64,000 nucleotides of DNA from M3007 sp964484205. Lineage in GTDB: Bacteria; Bacteroidota; Bacteroidia; Chitinophagales; Saprospiraceae. The notes beneath the pieces are model-generated. The model was not told the DNA's origin. It saw only the letters and a list, made by a program, of their open reading frames with translations, and did not search any database. Location: positions 1-64,000 of the forward strand of contig CAZAEZ010000016.1 of the NCBI GenBank assembly GCA_964484205.1, written 5' to 3'. Of the stretch, positions 42,335-50,800 are shown piece by piece (position 1 is the stretch's first letter; every line of letters begins with the position of its first letter). Both the position numbers and the translations under genes were made by a program.

Positions 42335-43024
42335 ATGTCTACCTATGCTCTCGGCGATATTCATGGCTGCAACCGCAGCTTTCAGGCTTTGTTGAAGCAG
42401 CTTCCGCTTCAGCCGGGGGATTCCCTGATCCTGCTGGGCGACCTGATCGACCGGGGGCCGGATTCGAAGGGCGTTATCGACACCGTTTTTCGCCTGCGTA
42501 GAAATGGCCATCCTGTCACCTGCCTGCGCGGCAACCATGAACAGTTGTTGCTCAACGGGCTGCTGAATCCCGATAAAATTGAGTTGTGGTTGTTAAACGG
42601 CGGGTCTCAAACGCTGGAGAGTTTTGGCACGAAACACCTGCTTGGCATTCCGGAGCGTTACCTCAATTTTTTCCAGGCAATGCCCCATTGGTATGAAACG
42701 CAGGACTACCTGTGCGTGCACGCCGGCCTCAATTTTACCCGGCCCAACCCGCTCGACGAACACTTCAGTTTGCTCTGGATCCGGCGCTGGTACGATGAAA
42801 TTGACTACAACTGGCTAGGCGAACGCATGGTGCTGCATGGCCATACCCCCCTTGAACTGGAAACAATACAAACGCAACTGGCCAACCTGCCTGTCAACCA
42901 ATATCTCAACCTCGACAACGGCTGCGTGTATGCCTTGCGGCAACACGACCGGCCGGACTTGGGGCGCCTCGTGGCCTTTTGCCTGGACACCCGGGAATTA
43001 TTTCTTCAAAAATGTGTTGACTAG
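42335..43024 (+). CDS. PPP-family metallophosphatase (ApaH/PrpE-like)
   Basis: 229 aa. All PPP motifs are visible: GDIHGC near residue 8, GDLIDRGPDSKGV, LRGNHEQ, HAGLNF and VLHGHTPL. It is a serine/threonine-type phosphatase or dinucleoside-tetraphosphatase of the bacterial PPP group; the substrate is unknown. The start is preceded only by the palindrome array. Confidence 0.88.
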   Translation: MSTYALGDIHGCNRSFQALLKQLPLQPGDSLILLGDLIDRGPDSKGVIDTVFRLRRNGHPVTCLRGNHEQLLLNGLLNPDKIELWLLNGGSQTLESFGTKHLLGIPERYLNFFQAMPHWYETQDYLCVHAGLNFTRPNPLDEHFSLLWIRRWYDEIDYNWLGERMVLHGHTPLELETIQTQLANLPVNQYLNLDNGCVYALRQHDRPDLGRLVAFCLDTRELFLQKCVD

Positions 43025-43101
43025 AGGCCTTAACCTCGTTAACAAAAGCCCTGCAGACAATATAATTATTATTGGTGCGCTTCACCCCTGAATTTAAAGC
43101 C

Positions 43102-43109
43102 TAGTTTTG
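43102..43109 (+). promoter_or_regulatory. -7 box (TAGTTTTG)
   Basis: TAGTTTTGCC, 37 nt before the ATG of the lipoprotein at 43147. Confidence 0.5.
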
Positions 43110-43146
43110 CCTCTATTCTTCACCCACATCATTTAATTTTTTATTT

Positions 43147-43584
43147 ATGAAGTTCTCAATTAAAACCCTGCTGCTGCTTTTGGCAGTTTCTGCATTTACC
43201 GTAACCGCTTGTAAAGACGATGAGTCGAACGAAGACAAGCTCACCGCTGCCTCCTGTTGGAAAAATACGAAGTCGGAAACCTATGATCCGACTACTAACG
43301 TATGGACAGAAGATGTGCTCGATGATTGCGACAAAGACGACTGCACGCGGTTCAATGCGGACAAAACTATGACTTTCGATGAGGGCGCCACCAAATGCGA
43401 TCCGGCCGACCCGCAAACCAGCACGGGCTCTTGGAGTCTGAGTGCCGATGGTAGCACGCTTACCGTATCGGATCCGGGAAGTGGCTTTTCGTTCGCAGGC
43501 CAAATTACCGAACTCAGCTCCAGCAGGCTGGTTGTAGAGATCGATATTCTCGGCTTTAAGAGCCGGATTACGTTTACCAACTAA
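43147..43584 (+). CDS. Lipocalin-like lipoprotein
   Basis: 145 aa. Signal peptide and lipobox (LLLLLAVSAFTVTACKDD) with Cys at about residue 22. The mature part resembles the lipocalin-like (META/lipocalin_5 style) domains of Bacteroidota: SCWKNTKSETYDP, RFNADKTMTFDEG, GSWSLSADGSTLTVSD, ITELSSSRLVVEI. It is probably tethered to the outer membrane. Function unknown. Confidence 0.75.
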   Translation: MKFSIKTLLLLLAVSAFTVTACKDDESNEDKLTAASCWKNTKSETYDPTTNVWTEDVLDDCDKDDCTRFNADKTMTFDEGATKCDPADPQTSTGSWSLSADGSTLTVSDPGSGFSFAGQITELSSSRLVVEIDILGFKSRITFTN

Positions 43585-43644
43585 CAATTTGGTGTTTGCG
43601 AATAGCCGGAAATATTGCTTTACCCGCATTCGCACGTAGCACCT

Positions 43645-43708
43645 AAAGCCGCATAGAGGTTTACGATCGGCTGTTCCTTTCGTTCGCCTTTATGCGGTTT
43701 ATTTTTTC
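43645..43708 (+). terminator. Intrinsic terminator after the lipocalin-like gene
   Basis: AAAGCCGCATAGAGG (43645-43659) pairs with CCTTTATGCGGTTT (43687-43700), with wobble pairs, and is followed by ATTTTTTCC. It lies directly upstream of the mnmG promoter. Confidence 0.65.
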
Positions 43709-43723
43709 CAGGCCCAAAAGCCG

Positions 43724-43731
43724 TACCTTTG
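43724..43731 (+). promoter_or_regulatory. -7 box (TACCTTTG) for mnmG
   Basis: TACCTTTGCC, a perfect TAnnTTTG, 20 nt before the mnmG ATG at 43752. Confidence 0.6.
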
Positions 43732-43751
43732 CCCCCATTTCATACTAAAAT

Positions 43752-45617
43752 ATGTTCCCAACCTACGACGTCATAGTAGTCGGCGCCGGCCATGCCGGTT
43801 GCGAAGCGGCAGTGGCTGCGGCCAACATGGGCTGTAAAGTCATGTTGGCCACGATGAACATGCAGACCATCGCCCAGATGAGCTGCAACCCTGCCATGGG
43901 CGGCGTGGCCAAGGGCCAGATCGTGCGGGAGGTGGACGCCCTGTGCGGTTATTCCGGCATCGTGACCGACCACACGATGGTGCAATTCCGGATGCTGAAC
44001 AAATCCAAAGGGCCGGCCATGTGGAGTCCGCGCGCGCAGAGCGACCGGATGGAGTTTGCCCGCCTGTGGCGGCAATTGTTGGAGGGGCATCCGAACATCG
44101 ATTTCTGGCAGGAAATGGTGCGGGGACTCGTCGTTAAAGATGGCCGCGTGCAGGGTGTGCGCACCGGTATGGGCCTCGAAATTCCGGGCAAAGCCGTAGT
44201 GCTCACCAACGGCACCTTCCTGAACGGCATTATTCACATTGGTGAAAAACAGTTTGGCGGCGGCCGGGCCGGCGAAAGCGCTGCCCGCGGTATCACCGAG
44301 CAACTGGTTGAACTGGGTTTCGAAGCAGGCCGTATGAAAACCGGCACACCGCCCCGGGTCGACGGGCGTACGATCGATTTTTCCAAAATGGAATTGCAAC
44401 CCGGTGACGACCCGGCCGGCAAGTTTTCGTACACCGATACGCCGCCGCTGACCGAACAGATGCCCTGCCACATCACCTATACCAATCAAAAAGTACACGA
44501 TATCCTGCGCACGGGTTTCGACCAGTCGCCCATGTTCAACGGGCGTATTCAGGGTGTGGGGCCGCGCTATTGCCCCAGCATTGAGGATAAAATCGATCGT
44601 TTCAGCGAAAAGTCGTCGCACCAGCTTTTTGTGGAACCGGAAGGCCGCGACACCTGCGAAATTTACATCAACGGCTTTTCCTCCTCCCTGCCGGAAGATG
44701 TGCAGTTCAAAGCCCTGCGCGCGATTGCCGGGTTGGAAAATGCCAAAATGTTCCGTCCGGGCTATGCGATTGAGTACGACTATTTTCCACCGACCCAACT
44801 GCAGGTTACCCTGGAAACGAACCGGGTCAAAAACCTGTTTTTTGCCGGCCAGATCAACGGGACCACGGGCTACGAAGAAGCAGCCTGCCAGGGCCTGATG
44901 GCCGGCCTGAACGCAGCGTTGGCCGTACACGAGCAGGAACCCCTGGTGCTTAAACGCTCCGAAGCCTACATCGGCGTGCTCATTGACGACCTGGTGAACA
45001 AAGGCACCCAGGAACCCTACCGCATGTTTACCAGCCGGGCCGAATACCGGATTTTGTTGCGGCAAGACAACGCCGACCTGCGCCTTACCCCCATCGCCCA
45101 CCGCCTGGGCCTGGAGGGCGCCGACCGGCGTATGGACCGGGTGCGCGCCAAAGAAAAATCTGCCGCTGAAATCGCCGCTTTTTTTCAAAATGCATCTGTT
45201 GCACCGGATGAGGTGAACGGCTACCTGGCTTCCGTCGACTCGGCGCCGATAACCCAAAAACTCAAACTCCACAATATTCTCCTGCGCCCGCAAGTGAATA
45301 TCGGAAGCCTTGCCCGGGCGCTGCCTGAGGTGCAGCGGTTTTTGGCGCCCTTCGATCAGGAGTTTGTCGAGCTCGCCGAAATAAATATCAAGTACGACGG
45401 CTACATCCGCAAAGAGCAGGATATGGTGGAAAAAATGAGCCGGCTGGAGGATTTGCACCTGCACGAAGATTTCAACTACGCCGCACTCACGGCACTCAGC
45501 GCCGAAGCCCGCGACAAACTCGCCCGGCAAAAACCGCGCACCATCGGGCAGGCCAGCCGGATTTCCGGGGTGAGCCCGGCTGATGTGAGCGTGCTGCTGG
45601 TGCACTTGGGACGGTGA
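43752..45617 (+). CDS. mnmG: tRNA uridine-5-carboxymethylaminomethyl(34) synthesis enzyme MnmG
   Basis: 621 aa, normal length. FAD motif VGAGHAGCEAAVAAA at the N-terminus, then CNPAMGGVAKGQIVREVDALCG, GTPPRVDGRTIDF, GRYCPSIEDK-like GPRYCPSIEDKI, and GLMAGLNAAL. The C-terminal helical domain ends SRISGVSPADVSVLLVHLGR. With MnmE it installs the carboxymethylaminomethyl group at U34 of several tRNAs. mnmE is not in the window. Confidence 0.98.
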   Translation: MFPTYDVIVVGAGHAGCEAAVAAANMGCKVMLATMNMQTIAQMSCNPAMGGVAKGQIVREVDALCGYSGIVTDHTMVQFRMLNKSKGPAMWSPRAQSDRMEFARLWRQLLEGHPNIDFWQEMVRGLVVKDGRVQGVRTGMGLEIPGKAVVLTNGTFLNGIIHIGEKQFGGGRAGESAARGITEQLVELGFEAGRMKTGTPPRVDGRTIDFSKMELQPGDDPAGKFSYTDTPPLTEQMPCHITYTNQKVHDILRTGFDQSPMFNGRIQGVGPRYCPSIEDKIDRFSEKSSHQLFVEPEGRDTCEIYINGFSSSLPEDVQFKALRAIAGLENAKMFRPGYAIEYDYFPPTQLQVTLETNRVKNLFFAGQINGTTGYEEAACQGLMAGLNAALAVHEQEPLVLKRSEAYIGVLIDDLVNKGTQEPYRMFTSRAEYRILLRQDNADLRLTPIAHRLGLEGADRRMDRVRAKEKSAAEIAAFFQNASVAPDEVNGYLASVDSAPITQKLKLHNILLRPQVNIGSLARALPEVQRFLAPFDQEFVELAEINIKYDGYIRKEQDMVEKMSRLEDLHLHEDFNYAALTALSAEARDKLARQKPRTIGQASRISGVSPADVSVLLVHLGR

Positions 45618-45686
45618 GGAGAGGGTGGGGATTATACCCAAGTTGCAATGATCATGTGATTAACAACCCGCAATTAAAAACTACGT

Positions 45687-45694
45687 TATTTTTG
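45687..45694 (+). promoter_or_regulatory. -7 box (TATTTTTG) for the toxin-antitoxin pair
   Basis: TATTTTTG, 17 nt before the antitoxin ATG at 45712. Confidence 0.55.
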
Positions 45695-45711
45695 TAAAAA
45701 AAGTTTGAAAT

Positions 45712-45912
45712 ATGGATGCAGCGACTGATGTAGTTTCGAAAGAAGCAGTACTTAACTCCCTGAGTAAAATGCCGGATCAAATTCCGATAGATGCTCTCCT
45801 TGATGAAATCATCTACCTTTTCAAGGTGGAATCGGCATTGCGGAAATCACAAAAAGGGGAAGGAATACCCATTGAAAAATTTCGCGAAAAAGTAAAAAAA
45901 TGGGCGAAGTGA
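45712..45912 (+). CDS. Antitoxin of a type II toxin-antitoxin pair
   Basis: 66 aa, charged, helical (SLSKMPDQIPIDALLDEIIYLFKVESALRKSQKG). The sequence IDALLDEIIYLFKVESAL is typical of small Bacteroidota antitoxins paired with ParE/RelE toxins. The toxin gene overlaps its end by 13 bp, the usual arrangement. Presumably it binds and neutralises the toxin and represses the operon. Confidence 0.8.
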   Translation: MDAATDVVSKEAVLNSLSKMPDQIPIDALLDEIIYLFKVESALRKSQKGEGIPIEKFREKVKKWAK

Positions 45913-46196
45913 AGCTGATCATCACTCCGGATGCAGAAGACGATATTCGGGAGATTTACAACTACCTGTCCGAATATTCCATCAACGCTGCTTTGGTACA
46001 AGTTGACCGGTTTCTGGATTTTTTTGAGCAGTTGCGGGAGTTTCCGCGAATGGGAAAAGTAATAGACAAACTCGGAAACGACCGTTTACGTGAATTTTAC
46101 ATCGGTACTTACCGGGTAGCTTATTACATTGTTTCAGAAAACCAAATTGATATTTTGAGAATACACCATAGCGCCAAACCACCGGAATCAGAATGA
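45900..46196 (+). CDS. RelE/ParE-family toxin
   Basis: 98 aa as an ATG-started frame. VKLIITPDAEDDIREIYNYLSEYS is the family N-terminus and YRVAYYIVSENQIDILRIHHSAKPP the conserved C-terminal strand with RIHHS. ParE toxins hit gyrase and RelE toxins cleave mRNA on the ribosome; the IDILRIHH ending is closer to ParE. First gene pair of the accessory island at 45.7-52 kb. Confidence 0.88.
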   Translation: MGEVKLIITPDAEDDIREIYNYLSEYSINAALVQVDRFLDFFEQLREFPRMGKVIDKLGNDRLREFYIGTYRVAYYIVSENQIDILRIHHSAKPPESE

Positions 46197-46230
46197 ATGC
46201 CTTCTCTGTGGCCGGAAAAAAAGTCACCTC

Positions 46231-46656
46231 TCAACTTAAATACAGCCAAGTCAAAATCCCCAGCGCAAAAAGATACAGCCCCGCGCTGAGCATCAGGGCG
46301 CGGTACTTAAAGCGCACCACCCGCCGGTGCATGGCCGCGATGGAGGCCGCCGAATCGGAGCGATAGACCCAGGGCAGGGGAAAGACCACCACAAACGCCG
46401 CCACGAGCGACACCAGCCACAAGCCGGCGACAAGTTTCAGCGTGTTTTCATTGGCGTATTTCAACGCATTGGCGTCGCTGCCGAGCAGGATGGCGTAAGT
46501 GATGCCGTATAGCCCGGCGCAGAATTTGGCCGCTTCTTCCAGCCGCTTGGGCGTGTCCTGTTCGTCGGCGCGGCGCCAGACGTGCCAGGCTTCTTCGTCC
46601 GGCGTGGGCGGGCGGGTCGGGAGTTGGGACGGGGAGTCGGGTGTTTTTTCTTGCAT
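46231..46656 (-). CDS. Small membrane protein of unknown function
   Basis: 141 aa, family not recognised. A proline-rich hydrophilic N-terminus (TPDSPSQLPTRPPTPDEEAW) is followed by a charged segment and about three hydrophobic helices (AGLYGITYAILLG; LVAGLWLVSLVAAFVVVFPLPW; YRALMLSAGLYLFALGILTWLYL). The start codon is 1 nt from the target-site duplication of the palindromic element at 46663-46944, so its original promoter may have been displaced. Its place in the island leaves open a link with the CHAT protein. Confidence 0.55.
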   Translation of the reverse strand: MQEKTPDSPSQLPTRPPTPDEEAWHVWRRADEQDTPKRLEEAAKFCAGLYGITYAILLGSDANALKYANENTLKLVAGLWLVSLVAAFVVVFPLPWVYRSDSAASIAAMHRRVVRFKYRALMLSAGLYLFALGILTWLYLS

Positions 46657-46950
46657 AATGTTAACGTGAGTTTTGGATAGGTTTTGGTTGATTTATTCAA
46701 TTTATCATACTGTAAGCAATGCTTTTTCAGATGTCTCCCCCGCAGGGCGGGGTCGACATGACATCTTACTACATGGCAAATTTTTCAACAGATTCCTCGC
46801 TACGCTCGAAATTTCCCCAAGCCTTGGTGAAGTTTCGAGCGTAGCGAGAAACCTGTTTAACCATTTCATTTTCAGTGATTTGTCATGTCGACCGGAGGGA
46901 GACATCTGAATTGGTTTAAACAAAATCTATCCAAAACTCACGTTAATGTT
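46657..46950. mobile_element. 282-bp palindromic MITE-like element with 6-bp target duplication
   Basis: The element is 46663-46944, bounded by AACGTGAGTTTTGGATAG and its complement, and flanked by the direct repeat AATGTT (46657-46662, 46945-46950). The two halves (about 140 bp each) form one imperfect palindrome centred near 46805: CAGATGTCTCCC...GTCGACATGAC and CCTCGCTACGCTCGAAA in the left half recur inverted in the right half. It encodes no credible protein; the open frames on both strands mirror each other. Confidence 0.8.
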
Positions 46951-46961
46951 ATTGTTTTTGT

Positions 46962-47038
46962 ATTCAGGCGGTGACTTGGAGTCACCGCCTGAATCGCGTG
47001 TTCGTATTGAGGCGGTGACTTCAAGTCACCGCCTCAAT
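46962..47038. repeat. Two 33-bp GGTGACT palindromes
   Basis: Perfect palindromes ATTCAGGCGGTGACT-tgg-AGTCACCGCCTGAAT style at 46962-46994 and an ATTGAGG variant at 47006-47038 (arms of 15 bp, 3-nt loop). They lie just downstream of the RAYT gene. Confidence 0.95.
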
Positions 47039-47050
47039 AGACCCGTAAAC

Positions 47051-47722
47051 TCACCTCAAGAACAAAAGTTCTCTAGCCAAATCCAGGTTGCACAATATAC
47101 CCTTGCGCAACCCCGCAAAATCGGGCGCAGCGCTATACGGCCAATCTTCTGCGCGCGCAACAAGTTTGGCTTCTACCGGATTGTTGAGGATGTAGTTAAA
47201 GCAGGTGGCCCCGTACAACTCCCAATTTTGCAGCATTTTCCCGTAGTTGGGGTGATTTGGCGGCGAAGCAACATCCTCCCAGCCGTCTTTGGCTTTGGTC
47301 TCTTTTCGAAACAATGAACCGGAACGGTTTTCCTGCACATTGATGGCGCGGGTGTACGAGCGAAGCAGGATGGCAATGGAGTCGTTGAGGGTACGCCTGC
47401 GGTATTCAGGCGGTGACTTCAAGTCACCGCCTGAATCGCGTAGGTCACCGCCTGGATCGAGGGAGCCCGGCTGCCCAGTGAGGCGGTGACTCGAAGTCAC
47501 CGCCTCACTCGGACCCGGCACCTCCACCTCCACGTCCCGCACATACATCAGCCAATGAAAATGATTCGGCATCAGGCAGTAGCACAACAAATCGCCATAC
47601 GGGAGCAGGTACGCGCGCATTTTCTGCAGAAAGAACAGGTAGTTACCTTCATTGAAAAACACCTGTTGGCGGTTGTTGCCTTGGTTGTAGATGTGAAAGA
47701 TTGCGTGGGCTGTGAAGTGCAT
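47051..47722 (-). CDS. REP-associated tyrosine transposase (RAYT, IS200/Y1 type)
   Basis: 223 aa. HIYNQGNNRQQVFFNE is the typical RAYT N-terminus, MPNHFHWLMY holds the HUH metal-binding pair, SYTRAINVQENRSGSLFRKE the catalytic tyrosine region, and YILNNPVEAKLV ... WPYSA the C-terminal family motif. Between the HUH motif and the tyrosine the coding sequence contains two full 33-bp GGTGACT palindromes and a half site, translated in frame as about 40 extra residues (EAVTSSHRLTG, GGDLKSPPEY). Palindromes of the same family flank the gene on both sides. RAYTs are single-domain nucleases that act on such hairpins. Confidence 0.9.
   Translation of the reverse strand: MHFTAHAIFHIYNQGNNRQQVFFNEGNYLFFLQKMRAYLLPYGDLLCYCLMPNHFHWLMYVRDVEVEVPGPSEAVTSSHRLTGQPGSLDPGGDLRDSGGDLKSPPEYRRRTLNDSIAILLRSYTRAINVQENRSGSLFRKETKAKDGWEDVASPPNHPNYGKMLQNWELYGATCFNYILNNPVEAKLVARAEDWPYSAAPDFAGLRKGILCNLDLARELLFLR
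47404..47509. repeat. GGTGACT palindromes inside the RAYT coding sequence
   Basis: Full copies at 47404-47436 and 47477-47509 (AGTGAGGCGGTGACT arm variant), and a half copy (GGTCACCGCCTGGATCG) from 47443. Reading frame is kept through all of them. Confidence 0.95.
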
Positions 47723-47737
47723 GATGTGCTGTTTTTA

Positions 47738-47853
47738 TATTCAGGCGGTGACTTGGTATTCAGGCGGTGACTCCAAGTCACCGCCTGAATAGTGCGTAAT
47801 GAGGCGGTGACTTAGTGCGTAGTGAGGCGGTGACTTCAAGTCACCGCCTCACT
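47738..47853. repeat. GGTGACT palindrome cluster between RAYT and CHAT genes
   Basis: Half copy at about 47738-47755, full copy 47758-47790, half copy near 47799-47813, full copy 47821-47853 (AGTGAGG variant). The last one includes the TGA stop of the CHAT gene (47849-47851, minus strand). The alternation of half and full copies is also seen at 49589-49663 and 51715-51769. Confidence 0.93.
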
Positions 47854-50800
47854 TTATACCCGCCACGATCTCCTGAAACCGCGCTTCGCCGATTTGTTGG
47901 ATGATTGTCTCCAAATACCCTGCCGGGTGCCGCACATCCGGCGAGCCGATTTTTTGAAAAATCCGGTAGGCCTGCCACAGCAGCGGCAGGGCTTCTTCCG
48001 GGCGGTTTTGTTTAAAAAGCATTGCGCCCATATTGGTCAAAGTGGCCGCCATTCCGTAGGTGTCACCGATTTGCTGCTGAATTTTCAAGCTTTGCTCGAG
48101 GTATCGCAAGGCCGTTTCGTAATCCCCTTTGGCATTGTAGATTTGACTGATGTTGTTCAAGGTCGTCCCTTCGCCCGCCCGGTCGCCTATTTGCTGCTGA
48201 ATTTTCAAACTTCGCTCGAGGTATTGCAAGGCTGTGTCGTAATCGCCTTTGGCATCGTAGATTTGACTGATGTTGTTCAATGTCGTCCCTTCGCCCCGCC
48301 GGTCTCCGATTTGCTGCAGAATTTTCAAACTTTGCTCGAGGTATCGCAAGGCTGTGTCAAAATCGCCTTTGGCCGAGTAGATTTGACTTATGTTGTTCAA
48401 ACTCGTCCCTTCGCCCTGCCGGTCTCCGATTTGCTGTCTTATTTTCAAACTTTGCTTCAGGTATTGCAAGGCTGTGTCGTAATCGCCTTTGGCATCGTAG
48501 ATTAGACTGATGTTGTTCAAGGTCGTCCCCTCGCCTTGCCGGTCTCCGATTTGCTGCAGAATTTTCAAACTTTGTTCCAGGTAGCGCAAGGCTGCGTCGT
48601 AATCGCCTCTTGCTTTGTGTATTTGACTGATGTTGTTCAAGGTTGCCCCCTCGCCCACCCGGTCTNNNNNNNNNNNNNNNNNNNNNNNNNNNNNNNNNNN
48701 NNNNNNNNNNNNNNNNNNNNNNNNNNNNNNNNNNNNNNNNNNNNNNNNNNNNNNNNNNNNNNNNNCCGATTTGCTGTAGAATTTTCAAACTTTGTTTATA
48801 ATATTCTAACGCTTTTTCATTATCTCCTTTCATTCTATATGCTAGTCCAATGTTGTTCAAGGTTGCCCCCTCGCCCGCCCGGTCTCCGATTTGCTGTAGA
48901 ATTTTCAAACTTTGTTTATAATATTCTAACGCTTTTTCATAATCTCCTTTCATTCTATATGTAAGTCCAATGTTGTTCAATATCGTCCCCTCGCCCGCCC
49001 GGTCGCCTATTTGCTGACAAATTTCTAAGCCCAATTTACCATATCGCAAGACTTCATCGTAATTTCCTCTTGCTTGATGTACTTGACCTATGTTGTTCAG
49101 TGTGTCGCTCTCACCCTTCCGGTCGCCTATTTCTCGATCTTTTTTTAATTTTTTTTCATAGAAAAATAGCGCCTCATCACTTTTTCCAGAAAGTTTTAAA
49201 ATCAACCCCAAACGATTCAGCACAGATCCCGTCGTCTGTTCGCCACAGGTTTCGTAGGTCTGCCCGGCCACGAGCAGGGCATTTTGGTATTGGGAATTGC
49301 GGTACAGGAAATCAGTAAGCCGCCCGCCGGTTTTGTTCACTTTTTCCACGTCTTTCGCTTGCAAAAAGTGGGAAAAGGCTTCTTCCAGGTCTGCCACGAG
49401 GTCTGTCACATTTTCCGCCACATACTCGTAATACTCCCCCGCCTTTTGGTCGGAGAAATCCGGGGCTATCATTTCGGCGCGTTCGAGCAGCAGCCGGGTC
49501 AGCGTGGACACGTAAAAGAAGGCGTGACCGTCCGGGCCGGTGGTTTTTTCGGCCAGGGTTAGTGCGCTTAGGTGGTTGAGGGCGGCATATTCAGGCGGTG
49601 ACTCACGCGATTCAGGCGGTGACTCATGCGATTCAGGCGGTGACTTGGAGTCACCGCATGAATAAACCTGCATCTCCACCGCGAGCGGCAGCACAGGCCG
49701 GCGGAAATGCGCCAGCAGCCCCAGCGCGCGGCGGGCGGGCGCATCCAGCAGGCCGAGCAGCCGCCCGAACACGAGGTTTTCGCTCATGCGGGTGAGCGGG
49801 AAATTCGGGTCGGCGCGGTGTTTTTCGATGAATACGTCCAGCGTTTCCAGCACCTCGCCAAAGGCTTCTTTCTTTTCCCGGAACAGTTGGTCGAAGTATT
49901 CGAGGGCGCGGTAGTTGCCGCCAAAACTGCGGAAGAGGGTTTCAAAAACGGGTTTCCCGGCCTCGCCGGGCGGTATTTTTTCGGAAATATCGAGGTAACG
50001 GCATTTCACGGCAAAGTCGGGCCGGGTGGGTTCGTGGAGCGCCACCGTGCGCAGCCCGGGCAATTCCGGCAGGGGGTAACGGCCGGTCAGGATGAGCGGC
50101 AGCCCAACTTCGGCGAGAGTCTGGATGATGTTCCATTCCATGCCGAATTCCGGCAAAAAATCCCCCCCGCCGCCGTCGGTCGACTGGAAGGATTCGAGGT
50201 TGTCGAAGATGAAAACGGGATGGCTGCGATTGACGACTTCCTGCAAGGCTGTGAGGAATTTTTCCCAGGCCTTGTCCATGCTTTTGATCTGGTGGGCGAG
50301 CAGGATTTGTTTTTGCTCGTTTTGCAAAAAGGCGATCAATTCGTCGGTCACCTGCCCGATACGGAAGCTGTTTTCATCAAACATAAACACCTGCGCCGCG
50401 TCGGGGTCGGCCAGCACGAGCCGTTCGGCGGTGTGCACGGCAAGGGCGGTTTTGCCGATGCCGCCCTGCCCTTGCAGGTACACCGGCGCCGCTTCTTCAA
50501 GGTATTGGTGCATGGCCTTTTGCTCGCGCCGCCGCCCGATGAAGATAAAATCCTTGTCTTCCTTGCCGGCGAAGCGGTGGATTTTCTGGAGTTTTTCGCG
50601 CAGCCGTCCCGTTTGCCAGAACTTGCCCTGCCGCTGTTTGCCGCTGTTTGCCGTTGTTGCCAGCGCACCTATGTTTTGGGTCAGGTAAAGTTGCGGGATG
50701 AGGCTTTGGCTTTGCCAAAATTCGGGCGGCAACCGCAAATCGGGATTCCCGTTTTGGCTGGTTTTCAATGCCTTGGAAAAAGCGAGCGGTACACTTAGCC

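Noticed and set aside
43740..45641. 633-codon open frame antisense to mnmG
   Set aside because: Its sequence is the GC-rich shadow of mnmG, with no recognisable domain or promoter; mnmG is unmistakable on the other strand.
46673..46923. Open frames on both strands (about 72-78 codons) in the 46.66-46.94 kb spacer
   Set aside because: The two products mirror each other because the DNA is palindromic; neither looks like a protein.
48357..48665. Frameshift or pseudogenisation of the CHAT gene downstream of the N run
   Set aside because: The shift is produced by the arbitrary 100-N length; removing it restores a continuous TPR frame to the stop at 47849.
47990..49130. Regular 120-bp repeats as a CRISPR or satellite array
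   Set aside because: The repeats are an open reading frame encoding 40-residue TPR units.
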